DNA of 64,000 bases, from positions 168,999 to 232,998 of the forward strand of contig CAJNDS010000158.1 of NCBI GenBank assembly GCA_905221605.1, in the 5' to 3' direction. The position numbers and the translations under genes were made by a program. Shown here in pieces: positions 50,871 to 62,120 of the stretch (the first letter of the stretch is position 1; every line of letters begins with the position of its first letter). This DNA comes from Symbiodinium natans (Eukaryota; Sar; Dinophyceae; Suessiales; Symbiodiniaceae). A model generated the notes under the pieces. That model saw nothing but the letters and a program-made list of their open reading frames with translations. It did no database searches and was not told the origin of the DNA.

Positions 50871-51193
50871 GACACCCTAAAAACACCAAGCCTTACAGCC
50901 ACAGCCTTAAGTTCTCAACCCTAAACCCTAATAAACCCTAAACCCTAAACCCTAAACCGCAGTGGTAGACTGCACCCAATCTACCCTGCCCTGCCCGCTC
51001 TCTTGTTTTGCCTAAGTGGTTCTAAGAAATTGGTGGTTTTGTCTTAGGAACTACAGAATTAGGGCTTAGGGTTTAGGGTTAGGGTTTCGTGTTTCGGGTT
51101 TCGGGTTTAGGGTTTGGGGTTTAGGGTTTAGGGTTTAGGGTTCAGGGTCTCAAGGTTAGCTGGTTCGTGTCTTGGTTTCTGGGTTCATGTCAG

Positions 51194-51250
51194 GCTGGCA
51201 ACATGCGTTGCAGCCTGAGCTGCCTTTGGGAGGGCGCGGGACACCCCTAA
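51194..51250 (+). CDS. Terminal exon-like island
   Basis: Opens after GTTCATGTCAG, reads AGNMRCSLSCLWEGAGHP and ends in CCCTAA. Confidence 0.3.
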   Translation, partial: AGNMRCSLSCLWEGAGHP

Positions 51251-51259
51251 ACCTAAACC

Positions 51260-52480
51260 CTAAACCCCTAATCCTTAAACCCAGGCTTAGGCCAACAGGG
51301 CAATGTATTCGGTTTCGGGTTTAGGGTTTAGGGTTTGGGGATGTGTAGGGTTTGGGGTGTAGGGTCTAGGGTATACAACTAAATATACCCCAACTGCCCT
51401 TTGAAACCCTCAAACCCTCACGTCCGCAAACCATCGCAAACCCTCAAGCCCTACGCGCTAAGACCCCGAGACCCCTCCCTGATCCCCAGCTTTCTTTGCA
51501 AATCACCGCAGATCGCAACAGCCGAAGTCAACGGAGCCTTTATCTCTACACCCGTATAACCTGGAGCTGCAAACGTCTCTTGCGCACGAACCTGCTTTCA
51601 GGGGGTGTAGCGTCTCGAGGCTTAGGGGTTTGGAGTTTAAGGGCTAAACCCTAAACCCTAAACTTTAGGGTGTAGGGCTTGGAGCGCCGCAACAAGGGTC
51701 TCTCATCCCAAACCACTGATCCGTTTTGGAATATGACCTTGGGCTCCGCTAAGGCAGTGCCTTGGCACAACACAACCCTAAACTCGGGATGTTCCCCTGT
51801 ATACGAACAGCTCCTTAGTAGCGATTCTAGTACCCTCCCAAAGAATCCCTACTAAGGAATTGTTAGTATAAGGGGTAACAGCCCAACCCTAAACCCCTGA
51901 ACCCAAAGCCCTCAACCCTAAGAGAATGTAGGGGGCGACAATGACGAGTATTCTAAGGGAGCCCTTGAGGTGTAACCCTAAACCCTGAACCCTACACCCT
52001 AAACCCAAAACCCTAAACCCTAAACCCTAAACCGTAGGGGCAAAGGGTTCGATCACTCGAAAACCAAGCCCAGCTGTTTCGAGCCACCCAATGACGTCGC
52101 AGCTCGCAAGCGACTAGCGCCTTCTACCCAGACCCCTGGGAAGGGTTTAGGGTTTGGGGTTTAGGGTTTAGGGTTAGGGTTTAGGGTTTAGGGTTTAGGG
52201 TTCAGGGTTTAGGGTTTAGGGTTTAGGGTTTAGGGTTTAGGGTTTAGTTTTCAGGGTTTAGGGTTTAGGGTTTAGGGTCCAAAAAGTAGATGTCTTTTAG
52301 GGTTCCCAAGAATGGCCCAACAGTAGTACAGGGTACTCTTTGGGGGTTCTACTTGTTGGATCCTCCCAGAAATTCTGGATACCCTAAATCCTAAGATTCG
52401 ATACGCCCAAAAACCCTAAACCCTAAACCCCACACCACCTTAGGGTTTAGGGTTTGGGGTTTAGGGTTTAGGGTTTAGGG
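51260..52480. other. Telomere mosaic and a palindromic element
   Basis: 51,787-51,873 is a palindrome (CCTTAGTAG/CTACTAAGG core; GGGATGTTCCCCT ends) with a deleted relative at 41,218-41,262. TTTAGGG array at 52,142-52,278. An open plus island at about 52,068-52,143 reads SCFEPPNDVAARKRLAPS. Confidence 0.65.
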
Positions 52481-52488
52481 TTTAGGGT

Positions 52489-52588
52489 TTAGGTGGCAAA
52501 CCCGCAAAAAACAGCCCCCTCAGGTCGACCGCCGTAGCAGCGCTGGCCGCGAAAAACATCGGCCTCCCGCCCGGCAATGGTGAACAAT
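52489..52588 (-). CDS. Terminal exon-like island, 32 codons
   Basis: Opens after CAACATCCAG, reads LFTIAGREADVFRGQRCYGG, and stops at TAA at the edge of a TTTAGGG array (ACCTAAACCC). Confidence 0.42.
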
Positions 52589-52681
52589 CTGGATGTTGAA
52601 TTGTAAGTTCTAAAGCCCTCAACCCTAAACCCCGAAGCCCTGAACCCTGAACCTTAAACTGCCACACAGACCCTGAACAGA

Positions 52682-52788
52682 GGGACGGCCTCCAATCAAG
52701 AGCAACTGAACGGACTGCCGGAGCTTGGGGTTTGCCTCGGTGCCTTCAGTCGGTCAGCCATATACCCTGTTCAGTCTAGAGGCGAGGG
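52682..52788 (+). CDS. Exon-like island, 35 codons
   Basis: Opens after CTGAACAGAG, reads NQEQLNGLPELGVCLGAFSR and stays open to GAGG|GTTTAG, where the 52,785-52,925 array begins. Confidence 0.42.
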
Positions 52789-52925
52789 TTTAGGGTTTAG
52801 GGTTTAGGGTTTAGGGTTTAGGGTTTAGGGTTTAGGGTTTAGGGTTTAGGGTTTAGGGTTTAGGGTTTAGGGTTTAGGGTTTAGGGTTTAGGGTTTAGGG
52901 TTTAGGGTTTAGGGTTTAGGGTTTA
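52785..52925. repeat. Large perfect TTTAGGG array
   Basis: About 20 identical heptamers. Confidence 0.98.
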
Positions 52926-52929
52926 AGGC

Positions 52930-53022
52930 TGTCATGGATGCAGCCCAGGAAGCGGAATGAACTTTGTGGTCGTTGCCCAGGCGTGACCTGTCGGCAGGAC
53001 CGCACTTGAGCTCATGCTGCAT
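52930..53022 (-). CDS. Exon-like island
   Basis: Opens after CTCTACTCAAG, reads MQHELKCGPADRSRLGNDHK. A CACAAA|GTTCAT donor-like site lies inside. Confidence 0.35.
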
Positions 53023-53098
53023 CTTGAGTAGAGTCTAGGGATACCCTTCACCGTAAACCCTAAACCCTGAACCCTAAACCTCTCTATCAGATGATAAC

Positions 53099-53359
53099 TT
53101 AAAACTTAATGAATTCGTGGTTCATGGCCGAAAACTCGTTGTTCATGGCCGAAAACTCGTGGTTCATGGCTGCAAACTCGTGGTTCATGGCCGAAACCTC
53201 GTGGTTCATGGCCGCAAACTCGTGGTTCATTGCCGAAAACTCGTGGTTCATGGCCGAAAACTCCCGAAACTCGTGGTTCATGGCCGAAAGTGATTCGAAA
53301 AGTTGGCCATGAGTCTCGAAGAGCTGGCCATGAACCACCAAGAGCTGGCCATGAACCAC
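53099..53359 (-). repeat. 21-bp minisatellite encoding heptads
   Basis: About nine units of a 21-mer (GGCCGAAAACTCGTGGTTCAT type). The minus strand is open from an ATG for 86 codons as SAMNHEF heptads preceded by VHGQLFE heptads. Could be a small coiled-coil-like protein or a coincidence of the 21-bp period. Confidence 0.85.
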
Positions 53360-53600
53360 GAACGGGTTTCAGGACCTCAAGGCCTGCGGTTTGGGATTTG
53401 AGGGCCTCAAAGGCTCGCGTTTAGGTTATCAGGGCCTCAAGGCCTGTGGGTTTGGGTTTCAAGGCCTCAAGGCCTTGCGTTTGGCCTCAAGGCCTGGGAT
53501 TTAGGGTTTCAGGCCCTCAAGGCCAGGCGTTTAAGTTTAGTGTTTCAGGGCCTCAAGCCCTGGGGTTTAGGGTTTCGGGTTCTTAAGGGAAGGGCATGTA
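53360..53600. repeat. GGCCTCAAGGCC-containing repeat
   Basis: About seven copies of AGGGCCTCAAGGCCTG plus a GGGTTT spacer; GGCCTCAAGGCC is nearly self-complementary. Confidence 0.8.
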
Positions 53601-53841
53601 ACCGAAGGTTCCCTGATACTCCCTACTCCCTAAGCTTCCCTAAGGTTCCCTAGGTACCTACCCCCCATGAACCCCCCTAACCCTAAACCCTAAACCATTA
53701 ACCCTCCCTTGAGAACCCCATAGCACAAGGAATCATCATAAGGGTAAGTTCCCTTGGTTCCCTTGTGAGTAGCTCTATTCCCACATGGTTCCATCCCCCC
53801 CCACCCCACCACTAAGCCCTTATAAGGACCTCTAGAACAAA

Positions 53842-54075
53842 AACCGGTTTAGGGTTTAGGGTTTAGGGTTTAGGGTTTAGGGTTTAGGGCTTAGGGCTTA
53901 GGGCTTAGGGTGCTTGATGCACCGAGGCTTTGCATGAAGCCGCTGATCATGGCAGCATCCCTCGCGGTGGACAGTGCGCTGGGAGTAGTTTCTGGGCCAC
54001 AGCGAAATGAGGGTTTAGGGTTTAGGGTTTAGGGCTTAGGGCTTAGGGCTTAGGGTTTAGGGCTTCGGGTTAAGA
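53842..54075. repeat. TTTAGGG and GCTTAGGG arrays
   Basis: Arrays 53,845-53,910 and 54,010-54,070 flank a GC-rich island. On the minus strand, 53,991-53,923 of that island reads ALSTARDAAMISGFMQSLG after GTGGCCCAG, a possible exon. Confidence 0.85.
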
Positions 54076-54494
54076 GACCCCAAATGGTTAGGATTCCCTT
54101 ATAACAGGGACCTCCCATAAGGTACCCCTAATTGCGGAAACTCCCAAATGAGGGAAATCGGATCTCAGCCTGGAGCGTTGCGGCGGAACCCGAATTCCTG
54201 AACTCGTAAACTCCATAAGGATTAGGGTTTAGGCTGCTTGAACCCCTGAGACTACCAGCCCTGAACCCTCAACCCCTGAAGCTCTAAAAGCCTTGCAACC
54301 TAAACCCTAAAGCCCCCTCCAAAAAAATGAAGACAGATAAAAATGATCATAGCCCTAAACCCTAAGCCCTAAACCCTAAGCCCTAAACCCTAAACCCTAG
54401 ACCCTAAAGCCCAACAAAAAAATCAGAACCCCAAGCTCCAAACTAAACTGAGACTTCTGCCTCGCATGTTATAAAGACGATGATCATTGCCCGG

Positions 54495-54602
54495 CGGGGG
54501 AGGTGTTTGGGTTTCGGGTTTCGGGTTTCGGGTTTCGGGTTTAGGGTTTAGGGTTTAGGGTTTAGGGTTTAAGGTTTAGGGTTTAGGGTTTAGGGTTTAG
54601 GG
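54495..54602. repeat. (TTTCGGG)n passing into TTTAGGG
   Basis: Five TTTCGGG units then about eight TTTAGGG. Confidence 0.92.
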
Positions 54603-54609
54603 CATACAG

Positions 54610-54740
54610 AGCTTACCGCCGATGATCCTGTGTCAGGGGCTATCCGGCACAAGGACTGCACGCTCGTTTTAGACCACCATGAGAATTCAGAGTCTGAGCC
54701 CTGGAAGGCCCCTCAGCCCGCGAAACCCCCAAGCCCCTAA
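54610..54740 (+). CDS. Terminal exon-like island, 42 codons
   Basis: Opens after GGCATACAG, reads LTADDPVSGAIRHKDCTLVL, then DHHENSESEPWKAPQP and a stop in CCCTAA. Among the longer isolated islands. Confidence 0.42.
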
Positions 54741-55077
54741 ACCCTAAACCCTAAACTCTAGACCCTAAACCCTAAACCATAAACCCCAAACACTAAAGCC
54801 TAAACCTAAACCCTAAGCCCAAAGCCCTAAACCCTCAACCCTAAACCCTAAAAAGTGTGTACGGTTAAAGCGCCGCTGGCACCCTGAACCTGAACCCTAC
54901 CAAAGGTCTACTTTCCGCTTGCTGCGAGCCTCACTCCGAGCAATGCTCCTTGGGAGCAAGCCGTGCGCAGGGCTGACAGGGGGGGGGCACCTGAAGCCGG
55001 AAATCCTAAAGGTTTAGGGTTTAGGGTTTAGGTTTTAGGGTTTAGGGCTTAGGGTTTCAGGGTACCACCCCCCCCCC
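54741..55077. other. Mosaic up to the assembly gap
   Basis: CCCTAAA units, an open plus island at about 54,897-54,976, a TTTAGGG array at 55,010-55,060 and a poly-C run at the gap edge. Confidence 0.6.
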
Positions 55078-55177
55078 NNNNNNNNNNNNNNNNNNNNNNN
55101 NNNNNNNNNNNNNNNNNNNNNNNNNNNNNNNNNNNNNNNNNNNNNNNNNNNNNNNNNNNNNNNNNNNNNNNNNNNNN
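55078..55177. other. Assembly gap (100 N)
   Basis: Exactly 100 Ns, the usual placeholder for a gap of unknown size. Linkage across it is not proven by the sequence. Confidence 1.
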
Positions 55178-55760
55178 TTTTCTTTCAAAATTTTAAGGAT
55201 TTTAAGGATTTTAAGGATTTTAAGGATTTTAAGAAATTTAAAAGGCCTTAAATTCCTTAAACTCCTTAAAATTTTGAAAGGCCCGGGCTTTCAAAATTTT
55301 AAGGATTTTAAGGATTTGAAGGATTTTTAAAATTTTAAATGGGCCTGCCTCTTTCCGGAAAATAATTTAATTTTCTTTCAAAATTTTAAGGATTCTAAGG
55401 ATTTTAAGGATTTTAAGAAATTTAAAAGGCGTTAAAATCCTTAAAATTTTGAAAGCCCCAACCTTTCAAAATTTTAAGGATTTTAAGGATTTTAAGGATT
55501 TTTAAAATTTTAAATGGGCCTGCCTCTTTCCGGAAAATGATTTAATTTTCTTTGAAAATTTTAAGTATTTTAAGGATTTTAAGAATTTAAAATGCCTTAA
55601 ATTCCTTAAAATCCTTAAAATATTGAAAGGTCCGGGCTTTCAAAATTTTAAGGGTTTTCAGGATTTTAAGGATTTTAAAATTTTAAATGGGCCTGACTTT
55701 TCCGGAAAATAGATTCATTTTCCAATAGTTTTTCTGAGTTTAATTTTTTGTTATTTAAAT
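55178..55760. repeat. AT-rich satellite, second block
   Basis: Same units as 43,395-46,243 in the ATGGGCCTGCCTCTTTCCGG orientation, decaying rightwards. Confidence 0.95.
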
Positions 55761-56404
55761 GGGCCTGACCCTTTCTGGAAAATACTTGAATATTAGTTTA
55801 AAATTTGATAGATTTTAAGGAAACTAGGGGCATTTCAATATTTGGAAAGGCCATGAAGTTCCATGGGTACGTTATATTTTTGGATTTTTGTTTGTAGTTT
55901 TTAGCAAATAAACCATTTAAGTTTTTTTTGCAATTTTCCTGAAATTCTGAAAGCCTAGGCCTTACAAGAAAAATTAAAAAAAAACAGCAACACAAATACT
56001 CATTTAAAATATGTAAATGCGCTTCTTAGTCCTTTTAAAAAAGAACATTTTGTTTTGTTAATTCATAAGGCTTGTAAAAAAAGCCGGGGGTCCGGGGACG
56101 AGCGTTAACAAAAGCATTCCCCTTGAATATTTCTCCCGCGAAACTTTTCTCCCGCGAATTTTGGCGGGAGAAATTCCCGCTAGCTCTCCCTTGAGTTTTT
56201 TCTGGTTTTCCCGTGGTTTCCCTTTGATGTTTTTTTTGGTTTCCCTTCAGTTTCCCGTGAGAGTCAAATCTTCCTTTTACTGTTCCCTTGGACTTCCCTT
56301 TGAACTTCCCTTGGTTTTCCCTCGGATCCCCTTCGAAATTAAAACGTATCCCGCGAGAAATCTCGCAAGACTTCAAAAATAAGGGCTTCCTTTTCCCACG
56401 GGAT
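55761..56404. other. AT-rich to lysine-rich low-complexity region
   Basis: No recognised gene. A 113-codon minus frame (56,035-56,376) is biased to K, E, R and G through TTCCC-rich repeats and is doubtful. An inverted CTCCCGCGAA/TTGGCGGGAG motif lies at 56,148-56,172. Confidence 0.5.
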
Positions 56405-56845
56405 TTCCCGCGAAGCAGGCCGTAGGCCCCGAGCTGTGGCTGTAGTCTGCAGGCCCCCGAGCTCTCTGACTGTAGAGTCTCCAGGCCCTCGGGCTCGCTG
56501 TAGTCACCAGGGTCCCGGGCTGTCTGGCTGTAGTCTGCAGGCCCCCGAGCTCTCTGACTCCCCCGGTCTCTTTCGCTGTAGTCACCAGGCCCCCGGGCTG
56601 TCTGGCTGTAGTCTGCAGGCCCCCCAGCTCTCTGACTGTAGTCTCCAGCCCCCCGGGCTCTCGCGCTGCAGTCACCAGGGTCCCGGGCTGTCTGGCTGTA
56701 GTCTCCAGCCCCCCGAGCTCTCTGACTGTAGTCTCCAGGCCCCCGGTCTTTCTCGCTGTAGTCACCAGGCCCCCGGGCTGTCTGGCTGTAGTCTGCAGGC
56801 CCCCGAGCTCTCTGACTGTAGTCTCCAGCCCCCCGGGCTCTCGTG
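56405..56845. repeat. 30-bp minisatellite in 90-bp higher-order units
   Basis: GGCTGTAGTCTCCAGGCCCC-type 30-mers in three alternating versions. Both strands are open because 30 is a multiple of three. Confidence 0.93.
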
Positions 56846-56849
56846 CTTG

Positions 56850-57680
56850 CTTGGGTTTATATTGTTTTTTTACTTAATTAGATTGACTTAAGTAATTTAA
56901 ATAAGTTAAAGAATTTAAGTATCGAAATTTATTTAAATAATTAAATAACATAAATATGACGGGCAGGTTTCGGATTTAAATTACTTAAGTTATTTAATTC
57001 GGCCTGGAATTAAATAATGTGAATAATTTGTAAATAATATCAACAATTTACATAATTTAAATAATTGAAATAGTTTAAATAATTTAAATATTTTAAATAA
57101 TTTAAATAATTTAAATCCGAAAAGGGGGGGACCACCCCCCCCTGCCCCCTAAGACTTAAATAATTCAAATAACTTAAATCCGAAACCTCCCCGTCTTATT
57201 TACACTTTTTAAATTATTCAATTCTGGGGAGGGGGGGTGGTCCCCCCCCCCTTTCGGATTTAAATCATTTTTATTATTTAAACTATTTAAATTCTTTAAA
57301 TCGCCTGGGAATCAAATAATTTAAATTTGAATATGACGGGCAGGTTTCGGATTTAAAATATTTAAATTATCGAATTCGGCCGGGATTTAAATAATTTAAA
57401 TAATTTAAACAATTATTTAAGGCTTCGAACGGATTTAAATTATTTACATAATTTCAATAATTTCAATAATTTAAATCCGAAAAGGGGGGGGGGGCCACCC
57501 GCTGCCCCCTAAGGATTAAACAATTTAAATAATTTATATCCGAAACCTCCCCGTCTTATTTAAATTATTTAATTATTTAATTCTGGGGAGGGGGGGTGGC
57601 CCCCCCCCCCTTTCGGATTTAAATTTTTAAAATTATTAGATTGTTTAAAATATTTGAATTATTTAAATTATGGCACGGCT
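56850..57680. repeat. ATTTAAATAATT-rich region with two-copy duplication
   Basis: Blocks around ATGACGGGCAGGTTTCGG (56,957 and 57,335) and CCGAAAAGGGGGGG (57,118 and 57,478) recur 360-378 bp apart. No gene. Confidence 0.9.
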
Positions 57681-58240
57681 CTACTGACACATATTCCGCG
57701 GAAAGATTGTCATGTTTTTGGTGAAATTTACGAACACTTACCCCCCGATAAGCAAGATCTTGGAACCACTCCGCGTACTCAGCCTTTAAGAGTTTAAGGG
57801 GGTTTCAAATTCAGGGATACTTATATTTGCTCCTTTAAACTTACGAACACTTACCCCCCGATAAGCAAGACTTGGAACCTGCAGACAACAACAAACAGGT
57901 CTGTCGCAAAACCGCGACCATTGATACATACCCCCTGTAACGGGGTATGTCGCGTATGTGGGCCGCGGCCCGGTTACAAGCAATTAATATTGGCACGCGG
58001 CCATTTGTTTGCAAGAAACAGGGGTCTGCATACCGCAGCAAAACATAAACACATGATGACGATGCGAACAACTGACTAGATGATGAAGATGATGAGGATG
58101 AACAAGATCAAGGAGCTGATGAAGATGATGAAGATGATGAAGATGATGATGCTGCTGGGAAAGCTTTATGCAATTGATGCAGTGAAGTTATGCCAGTACA
58201 ATGAAAGGACTCATGCAGATGAAGAGTGTGATGACAATGA
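57681..58240. other. Single-copy spacer, short duplication and GATGAA microsatellite
   Basis: TTACGAACACTTACCCCCCG occurs at about 57,728 and 57,840. ATACCCCCTGTAACGGGGTAT forms a hairpin near 57,928-57,950 (shown abridged). A GAT/GAA tract at 58,080-58,155 gives a meaningless Met/Lys frame. Confidence 0.7.
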
Positions 58241-58546
58241 TGATAGAGCTTTGCGCTTTATTTTGTCACCCCGTCTCCTTGCTTCCTGTCTCTTCTCTTC
58301 TTTCCAGTACCCTTCCAGAAAAATGGCATCCTTGTTCTCTCGCCTCTCTCACTTCCCTTTCCCTTCTCTCTTTCTGTTACTTTTTGACTGATGAACAACA
58401 AGAAAGAAACTTGCAGGATGAAACAGTGGCAGGGTAAGCAGACGTTGCGCGTGGACCTTGCCGTACTTCATCATATCCCTCTTCTCGGCCCATCTCTTCT
58501 GCTCTTTTCCTTACTCTTCTCCTTTTCATAATTATTCCTCTTTAGT
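58240..58546 (+). repeat. CT-rich duplicated segment, copy 1
   Basis: Matches 61,455-61,767 and 62,612-62,920. Contains TTCTTTCCAG and CCCTTCCAGAAAA boxes. Short hydrophobic frames differ among copies, so it is treated as non-coding. Confidence 0.85.
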
Positions 58547-59285
58547 TTATCTAAGTTCTAGAGATATGTGGGGTATGGTTTCTAGTCCAGCTAGAGGGGT
58601 CTAGACGTCAGGGCTTTGACGGGGCGACGATGGGATGACGACGGCGCGACGACGGGGTGGCGACGGGGCGACGACGGTGTGACGACGGCGCGACGACAGG
58701 GTGCGACGACAGGGTGCGACGGCGCGACGACGGGCTGACGACGGGGGGACGACGGCTGTCGCGCCGTCGTCGCGCCGTCGTCGCGCCGTCGTCGCGCCGT
58801 CGTCGCGCCGTCGTCCCGCCGTCGTCCCGCCGTCGTCCCGCCGTCGTCCCGCCGTCGTCCAGCCGTCGTCCCGCCGTCGTCCCGCCGTCATAAGGCCTAG
58901 TTTGGGCTTAAACTAGGCCTTATGACGGGAAATAAGGCCTAGTTTGGGCTAAATAAGGCCTAGTTTGGGCTTAAACTAGGCCTTATGACGGCGTGACGAC
59001 GGCGCGACGACGGCGCGACGACGACGCGACGACGGCTCGACGACGGCGCGACAGCCGTCGTCCCCCCGTCGTCCCTCCGTCGTCCCCCCGTCGTCCCCCC
59101 CGTCGTCCTGCCGGCGTCCTGCCGTCGTCCCCCCGTCATCCTGCCGTCGTCCCTCTGTCGTCTTGCCCTCGTCCCTCCGTCGTCCCACCATCGTCCCTCC
59201 GTCGTCCCACCGTCGTCCCTCCGTCGTTTTGCCGTCGTCCTACTTTTGTTGTGTGGACTAACACATATCTTTAGAACTTAGATAA
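58547..59285. mobile_element. 739-bp non-autonomous DNA transposon, 8-bp target duplication, empty sites present
   Basis: Terminal inverted repeats of 24 bp with one mismatch (TTATCTAAGTTCTAG... / ...TAGAACTTAGATAA, abridged). TCTTTAGT flanks both sides (58,539-58,546 and 59,286-59,293). The paralogous segments have one uninterrupted copy at 61,760-61,767 and, with one change, at 62,913-62,920. The interior is two large palindromes of GACGACGG/CCGTCGTC repeats separated by AAGGCCTAGTTT/AAACTAGGCCTT palindromes. It encodes no transposase. An 8-bp duplication is usual for hAT-type elements, but the termini do not look typical, so the family is open. Confidence 0.92.
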
Positions 59286-59820
59286 TCTTTAGTTGTTCTT
59301 ATCTGGAAAAGAAAGAGGGAAGGGAGAGATAAGGGAGGGAGGATAGATAAAGAAGAGTGCCATCTTCTCTGCGCCTTGTTTTGTCTCTCCCCTTTCTCTA
59401 TTCATCTCTCTTCTATTCTTTTCTTTGCTGTTCTATTGAAATTGGATTCCCTGTATCTCTCCTCTGTCCTTCTCTCTCGCTCCTCTTCTCCTGTTCCCCT
59501 CTAAACGATTGCTCTTTACAGATAGGTGCCCTCCCTCCTCTTCAGGAAATCTCTTTTCGCTTATTTTGCTTTTTGAAGCGAATAAAACAACGGATAAGAG
59601 AGGAAAGGGAATGACTAAGTAAAGACAGGAGCTCTTCAATAGGTGCCCTCCCTCCTCTTCAGGAAATCTCTTTTCCCTTATTTTGCTTTTTGAAGCGAAG
59701 AAAACAACAGATAAGAAGAGAGGAAAGGGAATGACTAAGTAAAGAGAGGAGCTCTTCAATTTCCCTCCCTATATCTGATGTTACTTTTCCTTCTTGGGCG
59801 GTGCCCTTCTTTCTCCCTTG
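59286..59820 (+). repeat. CT/GA-rich duplicated segment, first copy
   Basis: Nearly identical to the sequence 3,627 bp downstream (62,913-63,447). Includes an internal duplication of CCCTCCTCTTCAGGAAATC. No gene assigned. Confidence 0.92.
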
Positions 59821-60263
59821 AAGATGCAGAAAACGATCAGGAAGGACACCCGTTCCATCGCCCATATATAGACAGAGATAAATCATGAGCATCAGCTGGG
59901 TTTGCTGCCGATCCAAAATGGGCGTCCCTTTTAATCGCTTTCTGTGTCTTGAAACGAGCAAAAGGGGCACCCGTACTAAGTGTTTTCTTGTGGTGTCCCT
60001 TTTCTTCGCTTGAAGATGCAGAAAACGATCCAAAAAGGACACCCGTTCCATCGCCCATATATGGGGAGAGAGATAAATCATGAGCATCAGCTGGGTTTGC
60101 TGCCAATCCAAAATGGGCGCCCCTTTTAATCGCTTGCTGTGTCTTCAAACGAGCAAAAGGGACACCCTAAGTGTTTTCTTGTGGTGTCCCTTTTCTTCGC
60201 TTGAAGATGCAGAAAACGATCTAAAAGGACACCTGTTCCATCGCCCATATATAGGGAGAGAGA

Positions 60264-60300
<37 letters not shown>

Positions 60301-60473
60301 TGAGCATCAGCTGGGTTGGCTGCCAATCCAAAACGGGCGTCCCTTTTAATCGCTTTCTGTGTCTTCAAACGAGCAAAAGGGACACCCTAAGTGCTTTCTT
60401 GTGGGGTGTCCCTTTTCCTCGCTTGAAGATGCAGAAAACGATCAAAAAAGGACACCCATTCCATCGCCCATAC

Positions 60474-60512
<39 letters not shown>

Positions 60513-60960
60513 AAGAATCATGAGCATCAGCTGGGTTGGCTGCCAATCCAAAATGGACGTCACTTTTAATCGCTTTCTGTGTCTTCAAACGAGCAAAAGG
60601 GACACCCTAAGTGCTTTCTTGTGGGGTGTCCCTTTTCCTCGCTTGAAGATGCAGAAAACGATCAAAAAGGACACCCATTCCATCGCCCATATATATATAG
60701 AGAGAGAGAGAGAGAAATCATGAGCATCAGCTGGGTTGGCTGCCAATCCAAAATGGACGTCCCTTTTCATCGCTTTCTGTGTCTTCAAACGAACAAAAGA
60801 AAACACTTAGGTTCCTCACTTGAAGATGCAGGAAACGGCCCAACAAGGACACCCGTTCCATCGCCCATATATGGAGAGAGAGAGAGAGGGAGAAAGGAAA
60901 AAATCAGGAGCATCAGCTGGGTTTGCTTACATGTTCATTGTTATTCCTTTTGTTTTTTCT
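59820..60960 (+). repeat. Tandem array of 187-221-bp units with (GA)n
   Basis: Six units, each with GAAGATGCAGAAAACGAT, CCATCGCCCATATA, a (GA)n tract of varying length, GAGCATCAGCTGGG and an inverted GGGACACC/GGTGTCCC pair. Anchors near 59,889, 60,082, 60,303, 60,523, 60,723 and 60,909. Confidence 0.93.
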
Positions 60961-62120
60961 AACGGAAATGAACAAGAGAAGAGAAAAATAAGAACCAGAG
61001 GAAAGATGAAAACGAGCACCATCTTCTCTTTGCCTGATTTTTGCATTTCGCCTGTCCTCATTTCTCTTCCATTCTTTTCATTGCTCTTCCATTTAGAGTT
61101 GCATTCCTGTTGATCTCTCCTCTCTCCTTTCTCTCTCCCTTCTCTTCTCTTGTTCTCCTTTAAATCTCAAAAACACACAGAAGGAAGCTTCTTTTCCTTG
61201 TTGAATGAAGAATGAAAAAAGAAGAAAAGAGATAGGGAAAGAAATTGAAGAGCTCCACTGCCTATTGGTTCATTCCATTTCCTCTCTTTCTATGTGTTGC
61301 TTTCCTTGTCGTTTCAGAAAGCAAGCAAACTAAGGGCAAGGGGGCTTCCTGAAGAGGAGAGAGGGCACCTATCTGCGAAGAGGTCTTGTCCTTTTTAAGA
61401 ATAGAGGGAAAAGGGAGAGACAAGGAAGGGAGAGATGATAGACAAAGAAGAGCGCCATCTTCTTTGCGCCTTGTTGTGTTCCTCCGTCTCCTTGTTTCTT
61501 GTCTCCTCTCTTCTGTTCAGTACCCTTCCAGAAAATTAAAATGGCCTCCTTGTTGTCTCTCCTCTCTCACTTCCCTTTCCCTTCTCTCCTTCTGTTTCCG
61601 TTTAACTGATAAAGCACAAGACAGGTATGATAAAGCAGTGGAAGGTAAAGCAGAGGGTGACTCCTTGCGCTTGGACCTTGCCGTACTTCATCATGTCCCT
61701 CTTCTCGGCCTATCTCTTCTGCTCTTTTCCTTACTCTTCTCCTTTTCATAAATTCTTCCTCTTTAGTTGTTCTTATTTCGAAAAGAAAGAGGGAAGGGAG
61801 AGATAAGGGAGATAGGATAGATAAAGAAGAGTGCCATCTTCTCAGCGCCTCGTTTTGTCTCTCCATCTTCTCTATTCATCTCTCTTCTATTCTTTTCTTT
61901 GCCATTCCATTGAAATTGGATTCCTGTTATCTCTCCCCTCTCCTTCTCTCTCGCTCCTCTTCTCCTGTTCCCCTCTAAATGACAAAAACACAAGAAAGGA
62001 AGAACAAGAGGGGCATGTGTTGCAATAAAGCAGGAAGGGAATTGAAGAGCTCCTCTCGCTACTTTCTCATGCCCTTTCCTTTCTATCTACCACAATCTAC
62101 CACACCAAAACACGACTCTC
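60961..62120. repeat. CT/GA-rich region with diverged third copy of the segment
   Basis: 61,440-62,000 is a diverged paralogue of 58,240-58,546 plus 59,286-59,510. It joins directly at TCTTTAGT, where the transposon is absent. Confidence 0.85.

Noticed and set aside
58601-59274. Arg/Asp-rich frames on both strands
   Set aside because: Translations of GACGACGG repeats inside the transposon; all frames are equally open.
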